This document shows positions 1 through 4,983 of a stretch of DNA of 5,132 bases, one piece after another. Position 1 is the stretch's first letter. The number at the start of each line of letters is the position of its first letter. This stretch comes from JBBQTU01 sp038213005. GTDB lineage: Bacteria > Planctomycetota > Phycisphaerae > Tepidisphaerales > Tepidisphaeraceae. Where the stretch lies: assembly GCA_038213005.1 (NCBI GenBank), contig JBBQTU010000258.1, forward strand, positions 1 through 5,132, written 5' to 3'. The position numbers and the translations under genes are program-made. The notes beneath the pieces were generated by a model that was given only the letters and a program-made list of their open reading frames with translations, was not told the origin of the DNA and did not search any database.

Positions 1-123
1 TTCCGGCTGCGCCGCTACGCTCTGCCGGGTGGACTTTGAAGCCCACAGGGTCTGCTATAAAAGGTTTCAGCTACATGTTCAGTTCACATAACATTCTCCT
101 TTCGCGAGCTTATCTTGACGCAA

Positions 124-296
124 TGCCCGTTTTTCCGGGCAACCCAGGAATCCAGCCCTATTGAGCAGCAACGCACCCGTGGCACATGCGCCCTCGCTTG
201 TAGCAATTGCCGCCTCGCCGCAGCGAGTCCTTACTCCGCTGCTGCTCAATGGGGTGGCCGATCTCCACATCGCCAGGCCGCCCGGAAAAACGGGCA
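124..296. repeat. Nested long inverted repeat (MITE-, REP-pair- or structured-RNA-like)
   Basis: Three nested pairs of arms share one centre. The outer arms 124-140 and 280-296 are perfect 17-bp reverse complements (TGCCCGTTTTTCCGGGC against GCCCGGAAAAACGGGCA). The middle arms 156-173 and 237-254 pair over 18 positions with one A-C mismatch and one G-T wobble; their core, ATTGAGCAGCA at 160-170 with 240-250, is perfect. The inner arms are CTCGCT 193-198 and AGCGAG 222-227. Each outer arm can also fold on itself (GCCCG, 6-nt loop, CGGGC), so two small inverted hairpins could form instead of one long stem. That geometry resembles an inverted pair of REP elements or a MITE. It is directly visible; what it does is unknown. 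Confidence 0.8.
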
Positions 297-449
297 CGCC
301 CCGGCTCACAGATTGCCAGGTCACGGGGTGGAAAGTGCCGCGGGCTGGTGGCGCCTTCTGCTCTAGCGCCACACGGTTCGGGGCCGCGCGCCAAAAGACA
401 AAGCCGCTCCGGCGAGTCCCTCCGCCGCGCTCAGGCGCCGGCGAATGTG

Positions 450-455
450 TATAAT
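450..455 (+). promoter_or_regulatory. TATAAT -10 box implying a near-leaderless mRNA
   Basis: A perfect TATAAT lies at 450-455 and the ATG of the DHH gene is at 468. A start site 6-8 bases after the box would fall at about 461-463, leaving a leader of only 5-7 bases. No Shine-Dalgarno sequence precedes the ATG (the bases before it read CGTCGGACACAC). No good -35 hexamer is visible 16-18 bases upstream. The arrangement fits a leaderless or very short-leader transcript, and it supports 468 as the start rather than any upstream in-frame codon. Confidence 0.55.
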
Positions 456-467
456 CGTCGGACACAC

Positions 468-1580
468 ATGGCCAAGCTCGCTTCGCCCAATCCGCCGGCA
501 CCGGCCCAGAGCAGCTCACCAGAGAGCCGGGTATTCCGATTCCCGCGTCGAGCTCACCGGCTCGTCCGGCTCCTGGCAGGGCGACAGAATATCCTTGTGA
601 CGACCCACGAACACCCGGACCCCGACGCCCTGGCGGCGTGCATCGGGATGCGGGAGTTCCTCTCCCAGTTGCTCCCGCAGGCCGAGGTGACGATTTCGTT
701 CAAAGGCCGAATTGGCGGCGGCTTGAACTCGATTTTCGCGCAGTACAGCGGGCACCATGCAGAGGCATGGGACGCGTCGGCCCTGCCCGGCCATGATGCG
801 ATCGTGCTGGTGGACTGCCAACCCACGTTCTCGCATTCGCCGCTGCCGGTGGGGATCAACGCCACGGCGGTGATCGATCATCACCCCACCGCCCGCGGCA
901 AGACCTACACCGCGACGTTCATCGATGTCCGTCGCAACGTGGGGGCAAGTTGCTCGATGGTCTACGGATATTTTCATGAGATGGGCATGACAGTCGCGAA
1001 GGACGTGTCGGCCCTGATGCTGTATGGCATCGAATCGGACCTGGCAGGCGTGGCCGGGGCGCCGGGGAAGCTGGACAACCTGGCGATCTCGAACCTGTTC
1101 CTCTCGGCGGACGCCCGGGCCTACCATGCGATCCGTTATGTTGATCTGCCTCGCAGTTACTACATCTCTTTTTACCGTGCGCTACAGAGCGCGGTCTTGT
1201 ACGGCAGAGCCCTGACGTCGTTCCTGGGCGAGGTGGATTCGCCGGAGCAGCCCGCCGTGATGGCGGACATGCTGCTTCGATCGGAGAACGTCGACTGGGC
1301 CTTGGTGGCGGGGGTTCATGAGGGCTCGCTGCTGCTGTCGCTGCGGACGTTCAAGCCGGAGCGGCCGGCGGGTAAGGTCATGACGCGCCTGGTGCGCCGA
1401 CTGGGCGAAGGCGGCGGGCATCCGACGAAGGCGGGCGGATCCATCCGCCTGGTAACCGGCAATGACGAAGAGATCCGACGGCATCTGGAACTGGTACGGC
1501 GGCGGCTGCTGCGATCGCTGAGAATCAAGGGAGAGCACGCGGTTGCGCTGATACCTGATGCGGAAGTGCATGCACGATAG
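468..1580 (+). CDS. DHH/DHHA1 phosphoesterase, NrnA-type nanoRNase / pAp phosphatase
   Basis: This 370-residue protein is a cytoplasmic phosphoesterase of the DHH superfamily. Family members of this type degrade very short RNAs (2-5 nt), and some dephosphorylate 3'-phosphoadenosine 5'-phosphate, using Mn2+ or a similar metal. The DHH domain is complete: motif I THEHPDPDAL (residues 46-55; His47, Asp51, Asp53), motif II VLVDCQ (Asp116), the signature IDHHP (Asp137-His138-His139), and motif IV GIESDLAG (Asp191). The C-terminal DHHA1 substrate-binding domain carries GEGGGHPTKAGG (313-324). The length is somewhat above the usual 310-350, owing to a Pro/Ser-rich N-terminal stretch of about 25 residues. 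The frame stays open upstream to 207, but that part crosses the inverted repeat and looks non-coding, so ATG 468 is preferred. A perfect 10-bp palindrome, GTGCATGCAC, lies at 1566-1575 in the last codons. Substrate preference (nanoRNA, pAp or cyclic dinucleotide products) cannot be told from the sequence. Confidence 0.9.
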   Translation: MAKLASPNPPAPAQSSSPESRVFRFPRRAHRLVRLLAGRQNILVTTHEHPDPDALAACIGMREFLSQLLPQAEVTISFKGRIGGGLNSIFAQYSGHHAEAWDASALPGHDAIVLVDCQPTFSHSPLPVGINATAVIDHHPTARGKTYTATFIDVRRNVGASCSMVYGYFHEMGMTVAKDVSALMLYGIESDLAGVAGAPGKLDNLAISNLFLSADARAYHAIRYVDLPRSYYISFYRALQSAVLYGRALTSFLGEVDSPEQPAVMADMLLRSENVDWALVAGVHEGSLLLSLRTFKPERPAGKVMTRLVRRLGEGGGHPTKAGGSIRLVTGNDEEIRRHLELVRRRLLRSLRIKGEHAVALIPDAEVHAR

Positions 1581-1622
1581 AAGGCTCAGTCGCCCGGGCG
1601 GCGTGGTCACCGACGGCCGATT

Positions 1623-1646
1623 CTCCTCCCGCCCCTCCTCCCGCCC
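1623..1646. repeat. 12-bp tandem duplication, G-quadruplex-capable on the minus strand
   Basis: CTCCTCCCGCCC occurs twice in direct succession (1623-1634 and 1635-1646). The minus strand therefore reads GGG-C-GGG-AGGA-GGGG-C-GGG over 1646-1628: four G-tracts with loops of 1, 4 and 1. This fits the standard G-quadruplex pattern. It lies in the 84-bp gap between the convergent DHH and DUF2103-like genes, just past the stop codon of the latter, so it would be in the 3' end of the minus-strand transcript. A perfect palindrome, CGCCCGGGCG, sits at 1591-1600. No T-tract follows any hairpin, so I see no ordinary intrinsic terminator. Confidence 0.6.
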
Positions 1647-1664
1647 TGCCTCCGCCGCGTCCGG

Positions 1665-1955
1665 TCAGTCGTCGGTTTCGGCGATGCCTTGATCGATCAG
1701 CCACTGCTGGGTTTTGACGGCGTCGATGCAGATGATGAAGACCTCCTGCACAGTGCCGGTGCCATTGAACTGGCATTTCAGGCCGGCCGGGGTCGGGTAT
1801 TGGACTTTGAAACTGGGCGGGGTCTTCCCTCGGCGCACTTTGATTCGTCCCGGCACGATGCGCGAGACGTGCGGACAGTTGCGAACGATGCGGTCCAGGA
1901 GAGAATCCAAGCCGCCCACCCGACCGTGCTGCCGCTTGATGCGTCCGAATTTCAT
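1665..1955 (-). CDS. DUF2103-like small protein
   Basis: This encodes 96 residues from ATG 1955, the position that begins MKFGRIKRQHGR. A TTG five codons upstream (1970) is possible, but neither start has a good Shine-Dalgarno sequence. The pattern GRIKRxHGRVGGL near the N-terminus, IVPGRIKVRRG in the middle, and LKCQFNGTGTVQEVFIIC toward the C-terminus resembles DUF2103, a family of small proteins described as predicted metal-binding. That match is from memory of the family pattern. There is no signal peptide or membrane segment. Only two Cys are visible besides scattered His, so metal binding is not obvious here. It sits 83 bp downstream of the dehydrogenase on the same strand, with a perfect 12-bp palindrome GCGGCCGGCCGC (1983-1994) in the gap. 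It may be co-transcribed. The molecular function is unknown. Confidence 0.7.
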   Translation of the reverse strand: MKFGRIKRQHGRVGGLDSLLDRIVRNCPHVSRIVPGRIKVRRGKTPPSFKVQYPTPAGLKCQFNGTGTVQEVFIICIDAVKTQQWLIDQGIAETDD

Positions 1956-1982
1956 AACCGTCCAGTGCAAGGGCAGAGCCGA

Positions 1983-1994
1983 GCGGCCGGCCGC
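1983..1994. repeat. Perfect 12-bp palindrome between dehydrogenase and DUF2103-like gene
   Basis: GCGGCCGGCCGC is its own reverse complement. It lies in the 83-bp gap between the stop codon of the dehydrogenase (2039) and the start of the next minus-strand gene (1955). It could be part of an mRNA hairpin or simply a product of very high local GC. No T-tract follows, so there is no reason to call it an intrinsic terminator. Confidence 0.5.
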
Positions 1995-2038
1995 ATTAGC
2001 CGGTTGCCGCAGGGTGCCGTGCTTCGCCTGGCTGCACG

Positions 2039-3208
2039 CTACTTAAAGCTGGCGCCCATGTTCACCACAGCCTCGCGGGCGCTCAGGGTCTTCTTGCCGC
2101 CGCACTTGGCGTCCATGTCCTTGAGGAACGCCTGGTAGGCGTCGCCGTCAACCGGAAGATCCACCGCCTTGCGAGTGAGGCCGGCCATCATCATGGCGTT
2201 GCCCAGTTCCAGACCCTTGACGCCTTCAATGCCCGGAGCAATCAGGGGCTCGTTCTTGAGGATGGCGTTGACGAAGTTCTGGGTGATGACCTTATGAGAT
2301 TCGTTCGGGGCAGGCGAGGGGATTTCGCACTCCCATGTTTCCATGGAGGCGAATGATTCGGGGCTGGTCTCCAGAACCTTCTTGACGCTCTCGCGGGTGC
2401 GGAAGAAGCGGATCTTTCCACGCTCGACGACCAGGCGGCCGCGGTCGCCGGCAAATTCGAGACGGTTGGTGCCGGGGGCCTCGCCGGTGGTGGTGATGAA
2501 ATGGCCGATCATGCCATCGGGATACTCCAGAATCGCAGTGACCTCATCCTCGACTTCGATGGGATGGCGTTTGCCGACGGTTGCGACGGCGGTGACGCGA
2601 GAGGGGAGCTTGCCGCCAAGGAGCCACTGGATCTGATCGAGATTGTGGGGGCACTGGTTGAGCAGGACGCCGCCGCCTTCGCCCTTCCATGTGGCTCGCC
2701 AGCCGCCCGAGGCGTAGTAGGTCCAGGTGCGGAACCAGTCGGTGCAGAGCCAGGTCATGCGGGTGAGCTCACCGAGTTCGCCCGACGCGAGCATCTCACG
2801 CACCTTGCGCATGAGGGAGTTGGTCCGCATCTGGAACATGCAGCCGAATTTCAAGGTCGTGGCGTACTTCGCTTCGTAGAGTTCGTTGGTGAGGCGAGCC
2901 TCCTTGACGTCGACAGAGATGGGCTTTTCGCTCAGCACATGCAGGCCGGCGCCAAACGCGTCGCGGGTGATGGGCATGTGGAAATAGTGCGGGGTGGCGA
3001 TGAGCACCATGTCGACCTTGCCGCTGCCCAGCAGATCCTTGTAGTTGGTGAAAAAGGGGACATCGTGCTGCTTGCCGAGGCGCTCGGCCTTGGCGGGGTC
3101 GATATCGCAGATGGCCGCGAGGACGGCGCCATCGACCGAGTTCATATAGCTGCAGTGATGACTGCCCATGCCACCAACGCCGATGATGCCCACGCGAACC
3201 TTGTCCAT
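2039..3208 (-). CDS. Gfo/Idh/MocA family NAD(P)-dependent oxidoreductase
   Basis: This 389-residue protein is a complete two-domain dehydrogenase. Family members oxidise or reduce hydroxyl groups of sugars, inositols and related compounds, with NAD(P) bound in the N-terminal Rossmann fold. The dinucleotide loop is GVGGMG (residues 10-15), and the acidic residue after the second strand is in CDID (Asp35/Asp37), which suggests NAD rather than NADP. The signature EKP is at 94-96 (Lys95 is the usual catalytic lysine). The C-terminal domain holds GEGGGVLLNQCPHNLDQIQW (177-195), with His188 and Asp191 at the usual active-site positions. The length fits the family. There is no twin-arginine or other export signal, although many planctomycete homologues carry one, so it is cytosolic. 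The start is well supported: GAGGAG at 3213-3218 lies 4 nt before the ATG. The substrate cannot be predicted, and no sugar transporter or isomerase gene is adjacent in the window. Confidence 0.93.
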   Translation of the reverse strand: MDKVRVGIIGVGGMGSHHCSYMNSVDGAVLAAICDIDPAKAERLGKQHDVPFFTNYKDLLGSGKVDMVLIATPHYFHMPITRDAFGAGLHVLSEKPISVDVKEARLTNELYEAKYATTLKFGCMFQMRTNSLMRKVREMLASGELGELTRMTWLCTDWFRTWTYYASGGWRATWKGEGGGVLLNQCPHNLDQIQWLLGGKLPSRVTAVATVGKRHPIEVEDEVTAILEYPDGMIGHFITTTGEAPGTNRLEFAGDRGRLVVERGKIRFFRTRESVKKVLETSPESFASMETWECEIPSPAPNESHKVITQNFVNAILKNEPLIAPGIEGVKGLELGNAMMMAGLTRKAVDLPVDGDAYQAFLKDMDAKCGGKKTLSAREAVVNMGASFK

Positions 3209-3212
3209 GCAA

Positions 3213-3218
3213 CTCCTC
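3213..3218 (-). promoter_or_regulatory. Ribosome binding site of the Gfo/Idh/MocA gene
   Basis: The minus strand reads GAGGAG, then TTGC, then the ATG at 3208. This is a strong Shine-Dalgarno sequence, in contrast to the DHH gene, which has none. It fixes the dehydrogenase start at 3208. Confidence 0.8.
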
Positions 3219-3238
3219 GAATTGTTTAGGATTTGAGA

Positions 3239-3267
3239 TAAATACCCTTACGCACAGAGCGTGTCAA
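3239..3267 (-). promoter_or_regulatory. Putative sigma70-type promoter of the Gfo/Idh/MocA gene
   Basis: The minus strand carries a perfect -35 hexamer TTGACA (3267-3262), a 17-bp spacer, then TATTTA (3244-3239) in the -10 position. The -10 matches consensus at only three positions, so the assignment rests on the -35 and the spacing. The start site would be near 3232, giving a leader of about 25 bases that contains the Shine-Dalgarno sequence. The promoter lies just outside the adjacent transposase remnant. Confidence 0.45.
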
Positions 3268-3321
3268 CATGACTCCGGGCGATAGGCCCACTACGGAACG
3301 GGGCCGAAATAACTTCCCGAT

Positions 3322-3513
3322 TTAAGCGGCGGCGGGGATGACCTGGTAGTTCCATTTGGGCAGCAAGTCGTCGAATATGATTTTCATGTTTTGCTTGAAT
3401 CCCTTCGCGCACGTGCGCCCAATCTCGTACACCTTGTCGAGGATGTCCACCGTCACCTTCAACCCGGTGCTGGTCTGGGTCTTCTCCATCAGTTCTTTGA
3501 CGACCTGGGAAAA
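3322..3513 (-). pseudogene. C-terminal stub of an ISAzo13-family transposase
   Basis: This is a 63-codon open stretch ending at TAA 3324-3322, with an in-frame TGA (3516-3514) right before it and no start. It reads VVKELMEKTQTSTGLKV, then a segment with YEIG, then LPKWNYQVIP close to the end. ISAzo13 transposases ('Rhodopirellula transposase', DDE type) end in the same way: a T-x-TGLKV segment, a Y-x-G segment, and a terminal WNYxIxP. The identification is from memory of that pattern. The rest of the protein, including the DDE catalytic core, is absent, so this is a dead remnant. The IS end probably lies near 3285-3320, between this stub and the dehydrogenase promoter, but I could not identify its terminal repeat. 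Confidence 0.65.
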
Positions 3514-3540
3514 TCAAAGAAGAGGAAAATCAAAGAGGAG
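3509..3540. repeat. Two tandem 16-bp units at the transposase breakpoint
   Basis: GAAAATCAAAGAAGAG (3509-3524) is followed directly by GAAAATCAAAGAGGAG (3525-3540), with one mismatch. It sits exactly where similarity to the ISAzo13 transposase stops, and it introduces the in-frame stop there. A 6-bp hairpin, GGATCG / CGATCC (3543-3548 and 3554-3559), follows. The duplication may mark the junction left by deletion or by a later insertion. Confidence 0.7.
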
Positions 3541-3664
3541 GGGGATCGCTTGACGATCCAAACTGCCGGCACCTTCCATTGCACCCGTGCGTACCGGTCC
3601 GCATTCACGTTGTCGTCCCTCTTGCAGCGAGCAAACCGCCCCGCTAAGTTTTCGCCATACAAAT

Positions 3665-3693
3665 ACCTCGGCGCCGGCCAAAGCCGGCGAGGT
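3665..3693 (+). repeat. Bulged hairpin at the left end of the group II intron-like remnant
   Basis: ACCTCG (3665-3670) pairs with CGAGGT (3688-3693) and CCGGC (3674-3678) pairs with GCCGG (3683-3687). This gives an 11-bp stem with a 3-nt bulge (GCG) and a CAAA loop. The next bases, GTGTAGTGAATGAAAGAGTC, run into the leader-type frame that starts at 3701. I infer that the hairpin belongs to the same element, probably as part of the intron RNA, because the same arrangement is familiar upstream of such frames. Confidence 0.5.
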
Positions 3694-3700
3694 GTAGTGA

Positions 3701-3955
3701 ATGAAAGAGTCACACAATGAAGGCATAGCGAGCCACATTGGCCCCGAGTCATGGAGATTCGGCCGTAAGGCCGTTTCCCAAGCGTTGACAGGGGAAGGTA
3801 TGGACTGGGTAATGAGCCTCGAAAGCAAGAGAGAGATGCCAAATCAGTCTCCAAACGACAATAGCTGGGAGTACGAATCCAGGCCCGTGTTCTTCTCCTG
3901 CCGGGAGCAAGTAGTCTGCGGGCGGGTGCTGTCAAGAAGAGCCGGTGGCCGATGA
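3701..3955 (+). pseudogene. Reverse-transcriptase leader ORF remnant (group II intron-type), RT missing
   Basis: This 84-codon frame begins MKESHNEGIASHIGPESW and continues with EALTGEGM-like QALTGEGMDWVMSLES. I recognise the pattern MKES-x-EG-x-A-x-H-x-GPES followed by ALTG from short hypothetical proteins annotated directly upstream of group II intron reverse transcriptase/maturase genes. Such frames are probably not real proteins but translated intron RNA. In an intact element the reverse transcriptase would follow within a few hundred bases. Here none follows: the frame ends at TGA 3953-3955, inside the start of an unrelated membrane protein gene. I also see no intron domain V hairpin in the window. 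I therefore call it a truncated element. The identification is from memory and unconfirmed. Confidence 0.6.
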
Positions 3956-4347
3956 GTCGTGGTCAGCCAACTGCAATAAAAACACGCAGGTATCTGTTTC
4001 TCCCTCTGTTGCTCACCATAGCTGTGCTACTTCTGATCGTCGTTTCGAGGTTCACGCTTGAACCGACGTACTATTACGTCAGTTCGGATGAGCGTTTCGT
4101 CGACGTGGAGATTCCGCTGAAAGGCCGTGACATCGGTGCCGTGCGCCAGAATTTCGATCGCTACGTGAAGAACGGCAACCGGGACGTTGTTCTAATCAGG
4201 GTAACGCCCTGGCGATGGTACATCCCCCATCTGTGGGTATCCTACTGTGTGAATGATCGCTGGAAAGTCCCATGCCGCCCCGATCTCATGAGGGTCGTCG
4301 AGCAGCGACACCACCAGTACTTCGGCGATCAACTGCCCGACCCTTGA
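3952..4347 (+). CDS. Small single-pass membrane protein, function unknown
   Basis: This 131-residue frame begins MSRGQPTAIKTRRY, with a positively charged N-terminus, followed by a strongly hydrophobic segment at about residues 14-33 (LFLPLLLTIAVLLLIVV). The remaining ~98 residues are polar with several aromatic residues (PTYYYV, PWRWYIPHLW) and two Cys (99 and 108). It is most simply an N-terminally anchored protein with an extracytoplasmic or periplasmic domain, by the positive-inside rule. I do not recognise a family. The ATG at 3952 overlaps the end of the preceding remnant frame (ATGA), and there is no good Shine-Dalgarno sequence. Its GC is lower than that of the 468-3208 genes. The coherent membrane segment argues that it is a real gene, but it could also be a passenger or a fragment of a longer gene that lost its original upstream region. 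Confidence 0.6.
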   Translation: MSRGQPTAIKTRRYLFLPLLLTIAVLLLIVVSRFTLEPTYYYVSSDERFVDVEIPLKGRDIGAVRQNFDRYVKNGNRDVVLIRVTPWRWYIPHLWVSYCVNDRWKVPCRPDLMRVVEQRHHQYFGDQLPDP

Positions 4348-4374
4348 GACGACACCTGTCGATACCTCATCTGT

Positions 4375-4500
4375 ATGCTATCATCCGCCACGCCATCACG
4401 ACTGACGGGTCGGCTGGTTGCCGTGTTGCTCTTGAGTGCGTCCATAAGTGCGGACTCCGTGTGGGACGCCGCTAGTGGTGTCAAGCCGTGTAGTTGCTGA
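4375..4500 (+). CDS. 41-residue ORF with signal-peptide-like start, possibly a truncated gene head
   Basis: ATG 4375 to TGA 4498-4500 encodes a peptide with an N-terminal Arg-bearing part (SRLTGR), a short hydrophobic core (LVAVLLLSASISA) and an Ala-x-Ala-type end before DSVWDAASG. That is the layout of a Sec signal peptide followed by the first residues of a mature protein. The frame stops just before the transposase fragment that begins at 4503, so it may be the head of a secreted-protein gene cut by that element. There is no clear Shine-Dalgarno sequence. No function can be given. Chance is a real alternative for an ORF this short. Confidence 0.3.
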   Translation: MLSSATPSRLTGRLVAVLLLSASISADSVWDAASGVKPCSC

Positions 4501-4502
4501 TC

Positions 4503-4601
4503 ATAGCAAGAGAAGCACGAGTAACGCCGGGCGGATGGATCTACCACGTGGTCAACCGTTCGGCCCGGCGGATGCGGATGCTCAAGTCGCAGAAGTCCCT
4601 G
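4503..4601 (+). pseudogene. N-terminal fragment of a REP-associated tyrosine transposase (Y1/IS200-like)
   Basis: Read from 4503, the frame gives (I)AREARVTPGGWIYHVVNRSARRMRML. This is the characteristic opening of RAYT/Y1 transposases (arginine-rich start, TPGG-x-x-YHV-x-NR). These HUH-type single-strand nucleases act on REP palindromes. The codon at the expected start is ATA (4503-4505), where ATG would be expected, consistent with start-codon decay. Similarity fades after about 4585-4600, and the catalytic HUH motif (His-hydrophobic-His) and the nucleophilic tyrosine are absent downstream. A perfect palindrome, ACCACGTGGT (4543-4552), lies within the coding part. It is a non-functional remnant. 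Confidence 0.7.
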
Positions 4602-4679
4602 CTGCACGACTGGTCGCCTCATCGCCATGAAGTCCCAAGCCATCACCCCCATCCCCTGACGCCGGGGACCGCGTCCTAT

Positions 4680-4714
4680 AATCCGCAATCCGATATCCGC
4701 TCTGCGCTATCACC
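4680..4714. repeat. Degenerate heptad array, unit AATCCGC
   Basis: Consecutive 7-bp units read AATCCGC, AATCCGA, TATCCGC, TCTGCGC, TATCACC. The first three are clear copies and the last two are decayed. The units begin at the end of a TATAAT string (4677-4682). A 7-bp period is incompatible with a conserved reading frame, so this is non-coding sequence. Confidence 0.6.
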
Positions 4715-4754
4715 GCACCACCCTATCAAATTACGAAACCCGGAAAGATTTCTT

Positions 4755-4784
4755 TTGAACAACCACCCGCCTCAAGCGTATAAT
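4755..4784 (+). promoter_or_regulatory. Sigma70-like promoter with no recognisable gene downstream
   Basis: TTGAAC (4755-4760, four of six consensus bases), an 18-bp spacer, then a perfect TATAAT (4779-4784). The start site would be near 4791, where the sequence reads AGGAG (4790-4794), ACA and GTG (4798). That GTG opens a frame of only 22 codons (stop TAG 4864-4866), which is not convincing as a gene. The two small hairpins at 4808-4825 and 4875-4888 would lie in the transcript, so a small RNA or a regulatory leader is possible. No terminator is visible. Confidence 0.45.
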
Positions 4785-4914
4785 CCTCCAGGAGACAGTG
4801 CGCCCCCGACCACCGCCTCTTGGTCAGGTGTTAGGCCTGCCCAGTTGCTCTTTGACATCAGAATAGCCCGCTCCACCACGTATGTGGTTCGGCCTCAAGC
4901 CGCTCTTGGATGGT

Positions 4915-4935
4915 CAATCAACAATCACCAATCAA
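4915..4935. repeat. Heptad array, unit CAATCAA (3 copies)
   Basis: Three consecutive 7-bp units: CAATCAA, CAATCAC, CAATCAA. Only one base differs in the whole array. It is the second of four arrays in this region that share the 7-bp period but differ in unit sequence. Confidence 0.75.
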
Positions 4936-4951
4936 CAGGCGGCCGTTACGT

Positions 4952-4979
4952 TCCACGCTCTACGCTCTACGCTTTATCA
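4952..4979. repeat. Heptad array, unit TCTACGC (3-4 copies)
   Basis: Units read TCCACGC, TCTACGC, TCTACGC, then a decayed TTTATCA. Two units are identical and one differs at a single base. It starts 16 bp after the CAATCAA array and ends 4 bp before the TGACTAA array. Confidence 0.75.
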
Positions 4980-4983
4980 CTGA

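Larger units (their letters stand above)
1..467. other. Gene-poor left flank with palindromes
   Basis: I see no convincing gene here. Open frames exist on both strands, but they run through the inverted repeat at 124-296 and are best explained by high GC. Bases 29-46 form an imperfect palindrome (GTGGACTT / AAGCCCAC, one mismatch). TATAAA at 56-61 has only a poorly spaced -35 candidate (TTGAAG, 14-bp gap). On the minus strand an AGGAG at 96-100 is followed by ATG at 89-87, but the next codon is TGA, so no gene starts there. The short plus-strand frame from the left edge to the TAA at 89-91 (SGCAATLCRVDFEAH...) could be the tail of a gene cut by the window. I do not recognise it. Confidence 0.5.

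Noticed and set aside
1..91. Possible C-terminus of an upstream plus-strand gene ending at TAA 89-91
   Set aside because: Only 29 codons are visible and none is recognisable; the opposite strand is also open over most of it, so coding is not supported.
207..467. Upstream in-frame extension of the DHH phosphoesterase
   Set aside because: It translates to low-complexity Arg/Pro-rich sequence, runs through the inverted repeat, and lies upstream of the TATAAT box. DHH motif I begins at residue 46 from ATG 468, which fits the family.
79..519. Long minus-strand open frames across the left flank
   Set aside because: They cross the nested palindrome and the DHH promoter, have no start with a Shine-Dalgarno sequence, and show no recognisable motif. 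Long frames by chance are expected at this GC.
2501..3229. 242-codon plus-strand frame antisense to the dehydrogenase
   Set aside because: It is a shadow of the Gfo/Idh/MocA gene, whose motifs and ribosome binding site on the minus strand are clear.
3248..3517. 89-codon minus-strand frame over the transposase stub
   Set aside because: It is a different frame from the one showing the TGLKV and WNYxIP patterns, and it carries no recognisable motif.
4350..4361. Intrinsic terminator after the membrane protein gene (CGACA CC TGTCG)
   Set aside because: The stem is at most 4-5 bp with a tiny loop, and no T-tract follows.
4852..4857. TTGACA as a second promoter in the gene-free right region
   Set aside because: No acceptable -10 hexamer lies 16-19 bases downstream; the nearest TATGTG is 23 bases away.
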